Shown one piece after another: positions 26,082 through 34,847 of a stretch of DNA of 64,000 bases. The stretch's first letter is position 1, and the number at the start of each line of letters is the position of its first letter. Source of the DNA: Bacteroidales bacterium (lineage in GTDB: Bacteria; Bacteroidota; Bacteroidia; Bacteroidales; Bacteroidaceae); the NCBI GenBank assembly GCA_004557185.1, contig SFEP01000003.1:12362-76361 (forward strand). Reading direction: 5' to 3'. Under the pieces are notes generated by a model. That model saw nothing but the letters and a program-made list of their open reading frames with translations, was not told the origin of the DNA and did no database searches. The translations under genes and the position numbers were made by a program.

Positions 26082-27251
26082 TTATTTGCTGAAAGGAGTT
26101 TTACCGTCCTTCAGGTCGGCCTTGGCCTTGTTTTGGGCGTCGGTGGCCTGCTTGGGTGTGATGGGGTTGATGGTCATACCGTTCGTGAGCTGGTTCACGC
26201 CGTCGACCACAACCTGTTCGCCTGCCTTCAGACCCGAGGTTACCACAAACTGCTGGCCGTTGTGCTGCGGCAGCACCTGAATTTCGCGCGAGGTCACCTT
26301 CTTGTCGGCACCCATTACGTAAACGAAACGCTTGTTCTGAATTTCATACGTAGCCTTCTGCGGAATGAGAATGACGTTGTTGGCGTGGGTGGGTATGAGC
26401 ACCGAACCTGTGGCGCCCGAGCGCAGCAGGTGGCTGGCGTTGTTGAAGGTGGCACGCATCTGCACCGAACCTGTGGATGGGTCAATCACGCCGCTCACCG
26501 TGCTCACCGTACCCGTTTCGCCGAACTCCGTGCCGTCCGACAGCACCAGGCGCACCTGGGGCATGTTCTTCAGGGCTGCCTGCACGCCGCCGCTTTCACG
26601 CGTCAGGGCGAGCAGCTGGTTTTCGGTCATCGAGAAGTACACGTACATCTGGTTGATGCTCGACACGGTGGTGAGGGGTTGTGCGCTCGATGCGCTCACC
26701 AGGCTGCCCACACGGTAGGGAATCATGCCCACCACGCCGTCGGCAGGAGCCGTCACCGTGCACCAGCGCAGGTTGTCGCGGGCGCTCATCAGCTGTGCTT
26801 CGGCGGCTGCCAGCTGTGCTTCGTAGGAGGCCAGGGTGTTTTTGGCCATCTGCATGTCGTAGTTTGAGATGATGTTCTGCTTGAAGAGCATCTGCTTGTT
26901 CTCCACCGTCAGCTTCTGCGTAGCCACGTTGGCTTTCATCACACGCACTTGTGCTTCGGCCTGCTTCACAGCAGCCTGATACACTTCGCTGTCGATGAGG
27001 AAGAGGGGCTGGCCCTTGCGCACCGAGGCGCCTTCGTCCACCAGCAGTTTGGTGAGGTAGCCACCCACTTTGGGGCGTATTTCAATGTCTTGCATACCCT
27101 TGATGGTAGCGGGGTATGATGTTTCCAAATCGGCGGTGGTGGCCTGCACGGTCACCACGGCGAAATCCTTGTTGGCTTCGGGCATTTGTTGTGATTTGCC
27201 GCAGCCTGTCAGCAGGGCGGCAGTCATCATCCATAAAGCGATTTTCTTCAT
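26082..27251 (-). CDS. RND efflux periplasmic adaptor lipoprotein
   Basis: Membrane fusion protein linking the permease to the outer-membrane channel. The 389-residue precursor has a lipoprotein signal (lipobox LTGC at about 14-17), a barrel-sandwich hybrid domain (IRPKVGGYLTKLLVDEGASVRKGQPLFLID), a coiled-coil hairpin (about 85-145: AAVKQAEAQVRVMKANVATQKLTVENKQML) and the C-terminal beta-barrel and MP domains. It is the first gene of the operon, 107 bases before the permease. A TAACTTTG box at 27338-27345 is a candidate promoter. No repressor gene is adjacent. Confidence 0.95.
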   Translation of the reverse strand: MKKIALWMMTAALLTGCGKSQQMPEANKDFAVVTVQATTADLETSYPATIKGMQDIEIRPKVGGYLTKLLVDEGASVRKGQPLFLIDSEVYQAAVKQAEAQVRVMKANVATQKLTVENKQMLFKQNIISNYDMQMAKNTLASYEAQLAAAEAQLMSARDNLRWCTVTAPADGVVGMIPYRVGSLVSASSAQPLTTVSSINQMYVYFSMTENQLLALTRESGGVQAALKNMPQVRLVLSDGTEFGETGTVSTVSGVIDPSTGSVQMRATFNNASHLLRSGATGSVLIPTHANNVILIPQKATYEIQNKRFVYVMGADKKVTSREIQVLPQHNGQQFVVTSGLKAGEQVVVDGVNQLTNGMTINPITPKQATDAQNKAKADLKDGKTPFSK

Positions 27252-27337
27252 GTGTGGTTGGGTTTATGTAAGATTTTGTTTGTTTTCAGTTGTGTAAAAA
27301 AGCATCTTTTACATGCATGCCTACACTAATTCGTGTG

Positions 27338-27345
27338 CAAAGTTA
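27338..27345 (-). promoter_or_regulatory. Probable efflux operon -7 box
   Basis: TAACTTTG on the minus strand, 87 bases before the adaptor start; no TTTG at -33, which would fit a promoter needing an activator or a weak one. Confidence 0.5.
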
Positions 27346-27662
27346 GAGTAAAAAAACTTTTCCCTACCTTATAGTTTTCGGCAAATATGTAAATGTTAAT
27401 CTTTTTTATAGGTCAATCAGCCTCAAACACATACGCTTCAGTAGTTATTGTCAACCTTGTGTGGCAAAACGTTCGGCAGCGTCGGCCGCTGGTAAAAGTT
27501 GTGTGCGGGGCAGCGTTCCTCTCACATGGCATTCGATCCTTTTCATAAATGGCGTTTTTGGTGGTCCATACATTTCCCTGCTTTCATCCCCGCATGGTGG
27601 CGGGTGCCTGGCGTTGTCGCCCCCACATCAATCATAAGGAAAGGCACTCCCGCGGCCTTACA

Positions 27663-27793
27663 TATTTTCAAAAAAGAATGGCGACGCTGGAAAAAATTTT
27701 TCCACGGCTTGAAAATATTTTGTCAAGGCATGAAAAAAGTTTTTCAAGGCTTGAAAAAAAATTTTCAAGTGTGGCTGTTTTTTTTTGAAAATA
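27663..27793. repeat. AT-class palindromic tandem element (locus D)
   Basis: Four exact 21-bp units start at 27686, 27707, 27728 and 27749; each is a near palindrome such as CTTGAAAA…TTTTCAAG or TGGAAAAA…TTTTTCCA. Inverted outer arms 27663-27687 and 27769-27793 start TATTTTCAA and end TTGAAAATA. The element has the same length and unit number as the one at 13428. Confidence 0.9.
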
Positions 27794-27877
27794 TTCGAGG
27801 CCCTTTTATCACGTATAGGCTACCCGCGGGGCGTTGCATTAGGCCTATGAATTTCGTGTGGAAATGGCTGTTATGCA

Positions 27878-27930
27878 GTATATAAAAAGCATGTCCGCGC
27901 AGCCCCCGTGGCGGGAGTGGCGCGGACATG
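27878..27930 (-). terminator. Terminator of the PCMD gene
   Basis: Perfect 11-bp arms 27890-27900 and 27920-27930, followed on the minus strand by CTTTTTATATA; 31 bases after the stop codon. Confidence 0.85.
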
Positions 27931-27960
27931 TGTGTCGTAGTGGTGGGTGTGCGTAGTGGT

Positions 27961-28959
27961 TTAGTAGGCCAGACGCACGTTGTCAACCCAGAGCGTGTTG
28001 CCCACGCTGCCTATGTAGGCACCGCCGTGCGAGGAGTCGAACTGCAGCACGAGGTGGGTGGGCGTGTCGTTGGCATTGCCCCAGCCCACTTCCTTCACGG
28101 GCACCATCTTGCCTTTCGAGTTCTTGGCGTATTTGGTGTTTTCGCCCGAGGTCAGAGCCCATGCGGAGTTGTAAATTTTCAGTTTAGTAATGTCGCCGTA
28201 GTAGATGGGGAAGCGTGCATTGTTCACCCAGTCGGTGTTCGAGATGAAGCGGCGTACCATGGTGCCCACACGTTTGGCATAGATGTTTCCGTGAGCATCC
28301 TCCCAGCGCTTTTGCAGGTAGAGAATGACGTCGGGCATGTCCTTGCCTGCCACGGTGGAGGGCTTGCCGAATCCCGTCTGCTTGACGCGGTTGGGCTGGC
28401 CGGAGAGTTTCACCTTGTAGTCGAACACGAGGGCGGTGGGGCGCTTGGTGAACTTGACGCCGGCGTTGAGCTTGCTCATGGGGTTCTTGGTGTTGGTGAT
28501 GGGCTCCTGCGTCTGTCCCAGGTAGATGGAGCCGGCAGCCAGCACCTTGATGTTGACGATGCCCAGCACCTTGCACTCTTCCAGGTGGGTGTAGAGCTTG
28601 GCGCAGTAGCCGTGGCCGGGGTGCGTGTCGCGGTAGACGCTGACGTTGGTCTTGGTGATGCCCGAGACCTTGGCCATGACGTTGGAGCAGGCCCAAGGCG
28701 TGCCGCCGGTGCCGAGGTAGGGGTTGTTGTTGTTCCACGTGCCGTTGGGGGCGATGTGGTAGAGCGTCTTGGTGTCGCCGCCTATGATGCCGCTCTCCTT
28801 GACGTGGCGCACGAGCCACTGGTCGAAGTTGCCGAAGCGGATGTATTCCATTGTGCCCTCTTCGCCGTGCGTTTGCAGGTATTCGGGGGAGTAGGGGATA
28901 GCGCGTGCCGTGCCAGCGAGGCAGAGTAGCAGCATGAGGATTGAAAAGGTTTTCTTCAT
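27961..28959 (-). CDS. Exported protein with PCMD (putative carbohydrate metabolism) domain
   Basis: A 332-residue exported protein. The ATG at 28957-28959 is chosen because it starts a clear signal peptide (MKKTFSILMLLLCLAGTARA). The body has the PCMD-like jelly-roll pattern: an early NFDQW strand, PWACSNVMAKVSG, a segment ending LGQTQEPITNTKNPMSKLNAGVKFTKRPTALVFDYKVKL, and the C-terminal HLVLQFDSSHGGAYIGSVGNTLWVDNVRLAY. The last part is the family's hallmark (SS…G…G..LWVD). PCMD proteins are often surface lipoproteins near glycan loci; this one has no lipobox and no T9SS tail, so its final location is uncertain. It has its own terminator. Confidence 0.85.
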   Translation of the reverse strand: MKKTFSILMLLLCLAGTARAIPYSPEYLQTHGEEGTMEYIRFGNFDQWLVRHVKESGIIGGDTKTLYHIAPNGTWNNNNPYLGTGGTPWACSNVMAKVSGITKTNVSVYRDTHPGHGYCAKLYTHLEECKVLGIVNIKVLAAGSIYLGQTQEPITNTKNPMSKLNAGVKFTKRPTALVFDYKVKLSGQPNRVKQTGFGKPSTVAGKDMPDVILYLQKRWEDAHGNIYAKRVGTMVRRFISNTDWVNNARFPIYYGDITKLKIYNSAWALTSGENTKYAKNSKGKMVPVKEVGWGNANDTPTHLVLQFDSSHGGAYIGSVGNTLWVDNVRLAY

Positions 28960-29077
28960 TGTAGTATAAGGTGTTTGAATGGCTGGCGTGCGGTGGCGTT
29001 TACACCCGCAGTGACGTGGCACCGTGCGCTGGGCCGAATGACTTGTTGTGTTGATTTTGACGATAGGTACTGGAGGC

Positions 29078-30394
29078 TCAGAAAGCCTCGTTGACGCAGA
29101 AGATGAAGCCGCCGCCGTGGCGCGTGAAGCCGTAGTCGATGCGCACGTTCACCTTGTGCTTGAACTCCCAGCGATAGCCAATGCCTGCGTTAGGAAGGGT
29201 CTTGCGGAAAGCCATCTCGCTGACCTTTGGGGCAACGTTGGCCGCTGCCACCCACAGGGCTACGCCGTGGCGCTTCCTGATGTTCTGTCGCAGTTCCACC
29301 TGCCCCTCTACCAGTTGCTTGTCGCGGTAGCGCCCTTCGTAGTAGCCGCGCATGCGGTTGTTGGAGCCCACCTCGCTCAGTAGCGCCCAGGGGGTGTGGC
29401 CGTAGTTGAACTGACCGTGCAACTCGCCTGCCAGCACGCCGCCCTTCCACACCTTGATGTATTTGGCCAGCGTGGCCTCGGTGGTGCTGAAGTTGTTTCG
29501 CCCGTTGGCCAGAAAGCGGGGCGTGAAGGTTTGGTCTATTTGCATGAACAGGCCGCGTGAGGCGTTGGTCATGTAGTCGCGCGAGTCGTAGGTGAAGGAC
29601 ACACCCACCGTCTTGGCATTGATGCGCAGGGCCTGCCCCTGCCACAGGTGTTCCCTGCCAGCGGCGATGTCCTTGGCCTGCATGTAGCGGTAGTTGATGA
29701 GCGGGCCGAAGTAGGTTTTTGGTGCTATGCGGAACATGAAGCGCGCCATGGCGTTGACGCGGTTGCGGCGGTAGTTGGTTTCATTGGCGTCGACATCGGC
29801 CATTTCGTAGCCTATGCCCCAGAACTGTGTGCTGAAGGTGGAGAGCGTCAGTTTGTAGTCGAGGCGGTAGCGCTCCTTGGGCCAAATGTGGTTGCCCAGG
29901 ACGCCCACCAGGAAGAAGCCCTTGGTGGTCATGTCGGTGAAGACGGAAGCGTTGGAGCGGGGCAGTGCCTTGTCAAGGCGGTCGGTGCTGTAGGTTGCGG
30001 TGGCCATGATGCCCAGTCCCAGCCCCGTGGTGGCCGAGTAGTGCGGACCGGGCAGCACACCGAAGTCGATGCGCTTCTGCGGCTTGGGCTTGTTGGAGTT
30101 GCGGAAGTAGTCGTACAAACGTTTCATGACCCCGCGGCGCGGCTGTGTGCTGTCGGTCGCCAGCGATGCCACGCTGTCGCAGTCGGCCTGGCGGGCTATG
30201 CTGTCGGTCGCCAGGCAGGGCTTTTCACCAAGGTCGTGGGCGTGAAGTGGCATGAGCGCCATGCTCCCTGTCATGGCAAGCAGAGCCAGCGCCCGTTGGC
30301 GTTTGGCAAGAAGGCCTGACAGGAAAGACTTGAGCTTGCAGGTGAGGGCGAAAGACCCAGCCGTGCAAGGCTTGAAACGGGTGATAACGTGCAC
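29078..30394 (-). CDS. Outer-membrane barrel protein of the BamA/TamA (Omp85, D15) family
   Basis: A roughly 438-residue protein whose C-terminal 330 residues resemble the Omp85 barrel: DFGVLPGPHYSATTGLGLGIMATATY, the loop YRLDYKLTLSTFSTQFWGIGYEM, SFTYDSRDYMTNASRGLFMQI, and LAGELHGQFNYGHTPWALLSEVGSNNRMRGYYEGRYRDKQ with the RGY motif of barrel plugs (VRGF/Y). No POTRA domains are seen. The start is unclear: GTG at 30392-30394, just after a TACTTTTG box, gives an N-terminus with a late hydrophobic signal (RALALLAMTGSMALMPLHAHD). It might assist in insertion or export of a surface partner, but no partner is evident. Confidence 0.82.
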   Translation of the reverse strand: MHVITRFKPCTAGSFALTCKLKSFLSGLLAKRQRALALLAMTGSMALMPLHAHDLGEKPCLATDSIARQADCDSVASLATDSTQPRRGVMKRLYDYFRNSNKPKPQKRIDFGVLPGPHYSATTGLGLGIMATATYSTDRLDKALPRSNASVFTDMTTKGFFLVGVLGNHIWPKERYRLDYKLTLSTFSTQFWGIGYEMADVDANETNYRRNRVNAMARFMFRIAPKTYFGPLINYRYMQAKDIAAGREHLWQGQALRINAKTVGVSFTYDSRDYMTNASRGLFMQIDQTFTPRFLANGRNNFSTTEATLAKYIKVWKGGVLAGELHGQFNYGHTPWALLSEVGSNNRMRGYYEGRYRDKQLVEGQVELRQNIRKRHGVALWVAAANVAPKVSEMAFRKTLPNAGIGYRWEFKHKVNVRIDYGFTRHGGGFIFCVNEAF

Positions 30395-30426
30395 AATAAT
30401 GTGTGAATTAGGGTGTTTTGAGGTTG

Positions 30427-30434
30427 CAAAAGTA
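30427..30434 (-). promoter_or_regulatory. Probable promoter of the Omp85-type gene
   Basis: TACTTTTG on the minus strand, 33 bases before the GTG start chosen; a CTTG lies 20 bases further upstream in place of TTTG. Confidence 0.6.
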
Positions 30435-30578
30435 CTTATTTGCCTTTGCTCATGCAAGTACAGCAAGTGCCGAATTGAGCCAAATGCGCAAATAACTATG
30501 CTCTGAGCACCTTATATGACAAGGTTTGCCACATGCGCATGACATTGGCGAGGGTCAGCCTCAATGTCACATGCAAAA

Positions 30579-30612
30579 GCATCCGCTACACCCCAAGGGG
30601 TATGGCGGATGC
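30579..30612 (-). terminator. Porin terminator
   Basis: Eight-base arms GCATCCGC (30579-30586) and GCGGATGC (30605-30612), with further inner pairing, followed by TTTTGCAT on the minus strand; 18 bases after the porin stop. Confidence 0.8.
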
Positions 30613-30630
30613 TTGTAGGGAGAGGTCTGA

Positions 30631-31785
30631 TTAGAAGCGGGCCGTCACTTGCACGTCGAAGGTGTTGTAGTGCGAATCGCTGGGCAGGGCGGCATGCCGT
30701 GCGGCGCGGTTGTCGGTGAAGGTGTAGTTCAGTTGGAACACGAAGTTCTTACCCAGAACGTAGTTGCCCGACAGGCCGTAGTTTGTGATGAGTGAATTCC
30801 ACGTTTTGGCATCGCGGTAGCAGTCGTAGCGGGCATAGACCTTGGCACGCTTGGCTACGGGCACGCCGAGGGTGGCATACCAGGCGTCGCTGCGGTCGGC
30901 GGCCGAGGCTGAGGTGGTGACACCGCCCACCGAACTCATGTATTCGCCGCGCACGGTCCATTTGTCTTCATACTTCAGACCTACGCCCCAGCGAACGCGC
31001 TTCACGCTTGGCAGCTGCGGATTTGCCTCGTCGTACTTGTAACTCTCGTTGGTGTATTTGCCATTCCAGCCGAAGCCGCCGATGGCCAGGTTCTTCACGG
31101 GGCTTATCCACAAACCGCCGATGAGGTCCTTGTGATTGTCCTTGTCGGTGTGGTTGATGCCCTGTCCGTTGAAGAAGCCCACCTGGTAGTGCAGCCAGTG
31201 GTGGCCGTCGGGTGCCTTGAAGAGGTCGCCCTGCAATTGTACGCCGAGGTCGCGACCCGAACTCTTGTGCTCGCCGCAGCGGTCGTTGATGGAGGCCAGC
31301 TTCAACGTGGCCTGTGAATAGCTGCCCAAGCCTACGTCGATGGGGTTGTAGGGGTTTTCAAAGCCGAAGGGACGTTTGAACTGACCCATCTTGACCTTGA
31401 AGAAGGCAAACTTCTGCCATTCGATAAAGGCGTCGACAATGCGCGGGCCTTTGTCGTTGCCGGGTGCACCGTTAACCTCCATCTGCACTTTGTAGTAGAA
31501 GTCGTTGAACATACGTCCGTCCAGATACAGACGCACGAAGCGGAGGTCGAAGCCGCCGTTTGACTTCTGGCCGCTACGGTCGCTGATGGAGTACTTGGTC
31601 ATGATGTAGCCACCGAACTTGATGGATGGGTTGGCTTGCTGGAAGAATTGGCCCACCTTGCGGGGCGTGCGGGCAACGTCGCTTAGCGTGGAGTCGACGT
31701 GCGTGACCGCGAGTTCGTTCACGGTATCTGCGGCAGCCGGCAGGCAAACGAATGCCAAGGCGGACAGCAGTTTGAAGTGTAGCAT
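30631..31785 (-). CDS. Porin, OprO/OprP (phosphate-selective) family
   Basis: An outer-membrane barrel of 384 residues. The ATG at 31783-31785 opens a signal peptide (MLHFKLLSALAFVCLPAAADT). The barrel begins PSIKFGGYIMTKYSISD and shows the family's alternating strands, e.g. FDLRFVRLYLDGRMFNDFYYKVQMEVNG, FFKVKMGQFKRPFGFENPYNPIDVG and DLGVQLQGDL, and ends with a C-terminal aromatic (VQVTARF), as needed for BAM recognition. Family members pass phosphate or other small solutes; specificity cannot be told. It follows the ABC exporter after 96 bases, with a TATA-rich dyad in between. Confidence 0.92.
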   Translation of the reverse strand: MLHFKLLSALAFVCLPAAADTVNELAVTHVDSTLSDVARTPRKVGQFFQQANPSIKFGGYIMTKYSISDRSGQKSNGGFDLRFVRLYLDGRMFNDFYYKVQMEVNGAPGNDKGPRIVDAFIEWQKFAFFKVKMGQFKRPFGFENPYNPIDVGLGSYSQATLKLASINDRCGEHKSSGRDLGVQLQGDLFKAPDGHHWLHYQVGFFNGQGINHTDKDNHKDLIGGLWISPVKNLAIGGFGWNGKYTNESYKYDEANPQLPSVKRVRWGVGLKYEDKWTVRGEYMSSVGGVTTSASAADRSDAWYATLGVPVAKRAKVYARYDCYRDAKTWNSLITNYGLSGNYVLGKNFVFQLNYTFTDNRAARHAALPSDSHYNTFDVQVTARF

Positions 31786-31857
31786 GATGTGAGTGATGAA
31801 TGTTGATGTGATTGGTTGGGTTCTGCTTGAAGGGCGGCGCAGCCTGATGCCGCCATA

Positions 31858-31878
31858 CTCCATATTATATATAAGGAG
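31858..31878 (-). promoter_or_regulatory. TATA-rich dyad upstream of the porin gene
   Basis: CTCC and GGAG enclose 13 A/T bases (TATATA core), 72 bases before the porin start, in the gap after the ABC exporter stop. Compare the map leader at 18926. Confidence 0.4.
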
Positions 31879-31881
31879 AAC

Positions 31882-33579
31882 TTACTCTATGTGCAGCTGG
31901 TGTGAAGCGTAGCGCATCACCTCGGGGCGGTGGGTGATGAAGAGCATGGTTTGGTGCTGCCGTGCGCGGGCTATGTTTTGCAGCACCTTACGCTCGGTTT
32001 CAGCGTCGAGGGCCGAGGTGGCCTCGTCGAAAATCAGGATGCAGCCCGTGTTGAGCAAGGCGCGGGCTATGGCAATGCGTTGCGCCTGCCCCTCCGACAG
32101 GCCGCCGCCTGCCTCACTGCATGGCGCATCGAGCCCTTTGGGGTGGCGGAACACGAAGTCGGCGCAGGCATCTCGGAGCGCCTGCTGCATTTGCGCTTCG
32201 GTGGCCTCGGGGTTACCCATGAGCAGGTTGGTGCGTATGGTTCCCGAAAAGAGTGTGTTGCCCTGCGGCACGTAGCAGAAGTTGGTGCGCAGGTGGGCTG
32301 CCGTTTCATGTCGCTGACCCTCACCGTCGATCAGTGTGATGCGGCCGCCAGTGGGGTGGGTGAGCGCCAGCAGTAAGCGAATGAGTGTGGTTTTGCCCGA
32401 ACCTGTCTCGCCCAGTATGGCGGTGACGCTGCCCGCGGGGAAGGTATGGCTGAAGTGGTGGAAAATCGTGCGCTCGCCTTTGTCGTAGGCAAAGTCAAGT
32501 TGCGACACCTCGATGGCCACCGGCCCCGTGAGCTGCACGTCGCGCCCTGCATCCTCCTGAGGTATCTCCTCCAGATCCATCAAACGTTCGGCCGCCGTGA
32601 AGGCATTAATAAAAATGGGAATGAAGCGCGAAAGGTTGCGCACGGGTTCTTGAATTTGACCTACAAGTTGAATGAAAGCAATGAACGCGCCGTAGGAGAT
32701 AAGTCCCTGTTGCAGGCTCAGCGTGCCCCAGGTGAAGGTGACGAAGTAGCCTGTGGCAAAGCCCAGGTTGAGCAGTGTGGAAGAAATGGTGGAGTAACGG
32801 GTGCGCTTCAGAATGCAGCGGTGCAGTTCGTGCTGGCGCACCGTGAGTCCTTGCAGCGTGGCCGCTACGCGTTGCAGCGTCTTGATGACGAGGGCGTGCT
32901 GCAACGTTTCCTGAATGATGGACTGTATGGAACTGTCGAGGTCGCGTGCCTGGTGTGTGAGGCGGCGCATGCGTTTCACGTAGAGCTTACTCGAAAGAAT
33001 GAAGAACGGCACCACCAGCACCACGATGACGGCCAGCGTGCGATCCATGAAGAAGAGGAAGAGGAAGGCGCCGAGGAATTGCAGGAAGGTGGTAACGAAA
33101 AGCGGAATGCTCTCAGTGGTGAAGTTGACCACGTCGCGCACGTCCTGCTCCAGGCGGTTGGTCAGATTGCCCGTGTGAAAGCGGCGCAACGCCTCCCACC
33201 TGCCGCGCAGCAGGCGGCCGAAGATGTAGCGCTGCATGGTGTTGAGCGCCTTGACGCCCAGAATGGCCCGTATCCACCGCATGCTGAGGCCCAGCACGAG
33301 GCGCAACGCCATGATGAGTGCCAGCAAGGCAAGGGCACGTGGCAGGGTGGTGAATGTAGACTGGTGCGTGGCAATGTCGACCGTGGTCTTGGTGGCCCAC
33401 ACCATGGCCAAATCAAGTAGCACAAGCGTGGTGCCAATGCCAATGTTGAGCATCACTTGCAGGTGATGCCCTGAGAGTTGGCGATAAAGGTAGCGGCTGA
33501 TGTGCAGTATAGGGCGTGTAGTCACGGCTGTGCTATATATATAAAGGAGTAAAAAGGCTGAAAATGCCAGGGCTGGCAT
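31882..33579 (-). CDS. ABC exporter, fused membrane and ATPase domains (MsbA-like)
   Basis: A half-transporter of up to 565 residues with an N-terminal six-helix domain (about 40-320) and a C-terminal ATPase (about 350-565). The ATPase has Walker A GETGSGKTTLI, Q-loop NFCYVPQGNTLFSG, signature LSEGQAQRIAIARAL, Walker B CILIFDEATSALD and the H-loop MLFITHRPE. The first ATG (33577-33579) puts a TATATATA stretch inside the coding part; a GTG at 33523-33525 (VTTRPILHISRYLYRQ) is an alternative start. Lipids or peptides are possible substrates. It begins 9 bases after nadK and is surely in the same transcript. Confidence 0.92.
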   Translation of the reverse strand: MPALAFSAFLLLYIYSTAVTTRPILHISRYLYRQLSGHHLQVMLNIGIGTTLVLLDLAMVWATKTTVDIATHQSTFTTLPRALALLALIMALRLVLGLSMRWIRAILGVKALNTMQRYIFGRLLRGRWEALRRFHTGNLTNRLEQDVRDVVNFTTESIPLFVTTFLQFLGAFLFLFFMDRTLAVIVVLVVPFFILSSKLYVKRMRRLTHQARDLDSSIQSIIQETLQHALVIKTLQRVAATLQGLTVRQHELHRCILKRTRYSTISSTLLNLGFATGYFVTFTWGTLSLQQGLISYGAFIAFIQLVGQIQEPVRNLSRFIPIFINAFTAAERLMDLEEIPQEDAGRDVQLTGPVAIEVSQLDFAYDKGERTIFHHFSHTFPAGSVTAILGETGSGKTTLIRLLLALTHPTGGRITLIDGEGQRHETAAHLRTNFCYVPQGNTLFSGTIRTNLLMGNPEATEAQMQQALRDACADFVFRHPKGLDAPCSEAGGGLSEGQAQRIAIARALLNTGCILIFDEATSALDAETERKVLQNIARARQHQTMLFITHRPEVMRYASHQLHIE

Positions 33580-33588
33580 GAGCGGCTA

Positions 33589-34509
33589 TTATTCTTCGCC
33601 CGCGGCACAAGAGTCCTGCCGTTTGATGTTGCTGCCTCGCCAGTTCAGTTTGTCTCGTAGCGTGCCGAAGAAGTCCTTGTGGTCAATTTTGATGACGGGT
33701 GTGCTGACGTTGGCCTTGCGCAGCGTGATGGTGGTGCTGTCGGGCAGGCTCTCGCTCTTACCGTCGGCCGTCAGCAGGAAACGCCCGCTGCGACTGCGTA
33801 TTTTCAAGCGTATCTCCACATCGTCGCGCATCACCACAGGGCGCACCGAGAGGCTGTGGGGAGCCACGGCCGACAGGCAGAGCGTGCCGGTGCCGGGCAC
33901 AATGATGGGGCCGCCCACACTGAGCGAGTAGCCCGTGGACCCTGTTGCAGTACACAAAATGATGCCGTCGGCCAGAAAGTCTGTAAGGAAAAGGCCGTTG
34001 ACGTACGTGCTCACTTCGATGAGCGATGAGTTGTCGTGTTTGAGCACCGCTACCTCATTCAGCGCATAGGGGTGGAAGTCCGACGGGCGGCCGTCCTTTT
34101 CCACAGCCAGCATGGAGCGCTCCTCCACCACGTAGTCGCCGCGGCAAAGGGCATCGAGGGCGGGAGCCAGGTGTTCGGGCGTCACGTCGGCCAGAAAACC
34201 CAAATGCCCCGTATTGATACCCAGAATGGGGATGCCCGTGCCAGCAAGTTTGGCCGCAGTGCCTAAGAACGTGCCATCGCCGCCAATGGATATGGCCATG
34301 TCGGCTTGGCAGCCCTTGTGATGGCAAAAGGGCACGAAGGAGGGGAGAACCACACCCAACTGCTGTGTGATGAAAGTCGCAAATTGTTCCTCCACGGCGA
34401 TTTGTACGCCCAAATGCGTGAGGTGGTTCACAATAGCGGCCACGTACTGGTTCTTCTTGCTTTGATGAATGTTGCCAAACAGGGCAATGCGCAAATGTTC
34501 GTAAGTCAT
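33589..34509 (-). CDS. nadK: NAD kinase
   Basis: Makes NADP from NAD and ATP. The 306-residue product contains the GGDG motif (ISIGGDGTFLGTAAKL), GINTGHLGFLAD, the NE-containing substrate loop ALNEVAVLKHDNSSLIEVSTYVNG and the conserved TPTGSTGYSLSVGGPI-type stretch, here CTATGSTGYSLSVGGPIIVPG. The start MTYEHLRIALFGN at 34507-34509 is the only reasonable one. It is divergent from pdxJ and precedes the ABC exporter by 9 bases. Confidence 0.96.
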   Translation of the reverse strand: MTYEHLRIALFGNIHQSKKNQYVAAIVNHLTHLGVQIAVEEQFATFITQQLGVVLPSFVPFCHHKGCQADMAISIGGDGTFLGTAAKLAGTGIPILGINTGHLGFLADVTPEHLAPALDALCRGDYVVEERSMLAVEKDGRPSDFHPYALNEVAVLKHDNSSLIEVSTYVNGLFLTDFLADGIILCTATGSTGYSLSVGGPIIVPGTGTLCLSAVAPHSLSVRPVVMRDDVEIRLKIRSRSGRFLLTADGKSESLPDSTTITLRKANVSTPVIKIDHKDFFGTLRDKLNWRGSNIKRQDSCAAGEE

Positions 34510-34847
34510 GAGTCGGTGTCCGTGTTGCTTGCTGATGCCTGCCCGCTGCGAGGTGCGGAGGCTACGCTTCCCGCCACCACAAGCGTACGGCCTGCACGCG
34601 GTTTATTTATGGTAACAGGAGGAAAAACAATGTGAAATGCCCTTGTAGGGCTAATTATTAACGATAATTATAACTTGCCCACATGCAAAAGAGTTAATTT
34701 TGCGCGGTAAAACGGGAGTGGAGATATTTTGATACTCCTTGTCCGCCGTACTTGCAGCCTACGTAAAGCACGAAGGCATACAGGCATAAGGGTTTGCTAA
34801 AATCGTGCAAATGTACGTATATTCTCTAAATTCAGCACGCTATCCAA
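34510..34847. other. Divergent spacer nadK-pdxJ
   Basis: A plus-strand TAATTTTG (34695-34702) with CTTG 17 bases upstream is a candidate pdxJ promoter; a minus-strand TACATTTG at 34808-34815 could be a distant nadK box. No other element was recognised. Confidence 0.55.
34674..34702 (+). promoter_or_regulatory. Candidate pdxJ promoter
   Basis: CTTG (34674-34677), 17 bases, TAATTTTG (34695-34702) on the plus strand, 145 bases before the pdxJ start. Confidence 0.5.

Larger units (their letters stand above)
27252..27960. other. Spacer between the efflux operon and the PCMD gene
   Basis: It contains the efflux promoter box, the AT-class element and the PCMD terminator. From 27346 to 27662 the sequence is AT-rich at first and then of ordinary composition; no gene was recognised. 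Confidence 0.7.

Noticed and set aside
27928..28929. 333-codon plus-strand frame opposite the PCMD gene
   Set aside because: Same shadow effect; the minus-strand product has a signal peptide, family motifs and a terminator.
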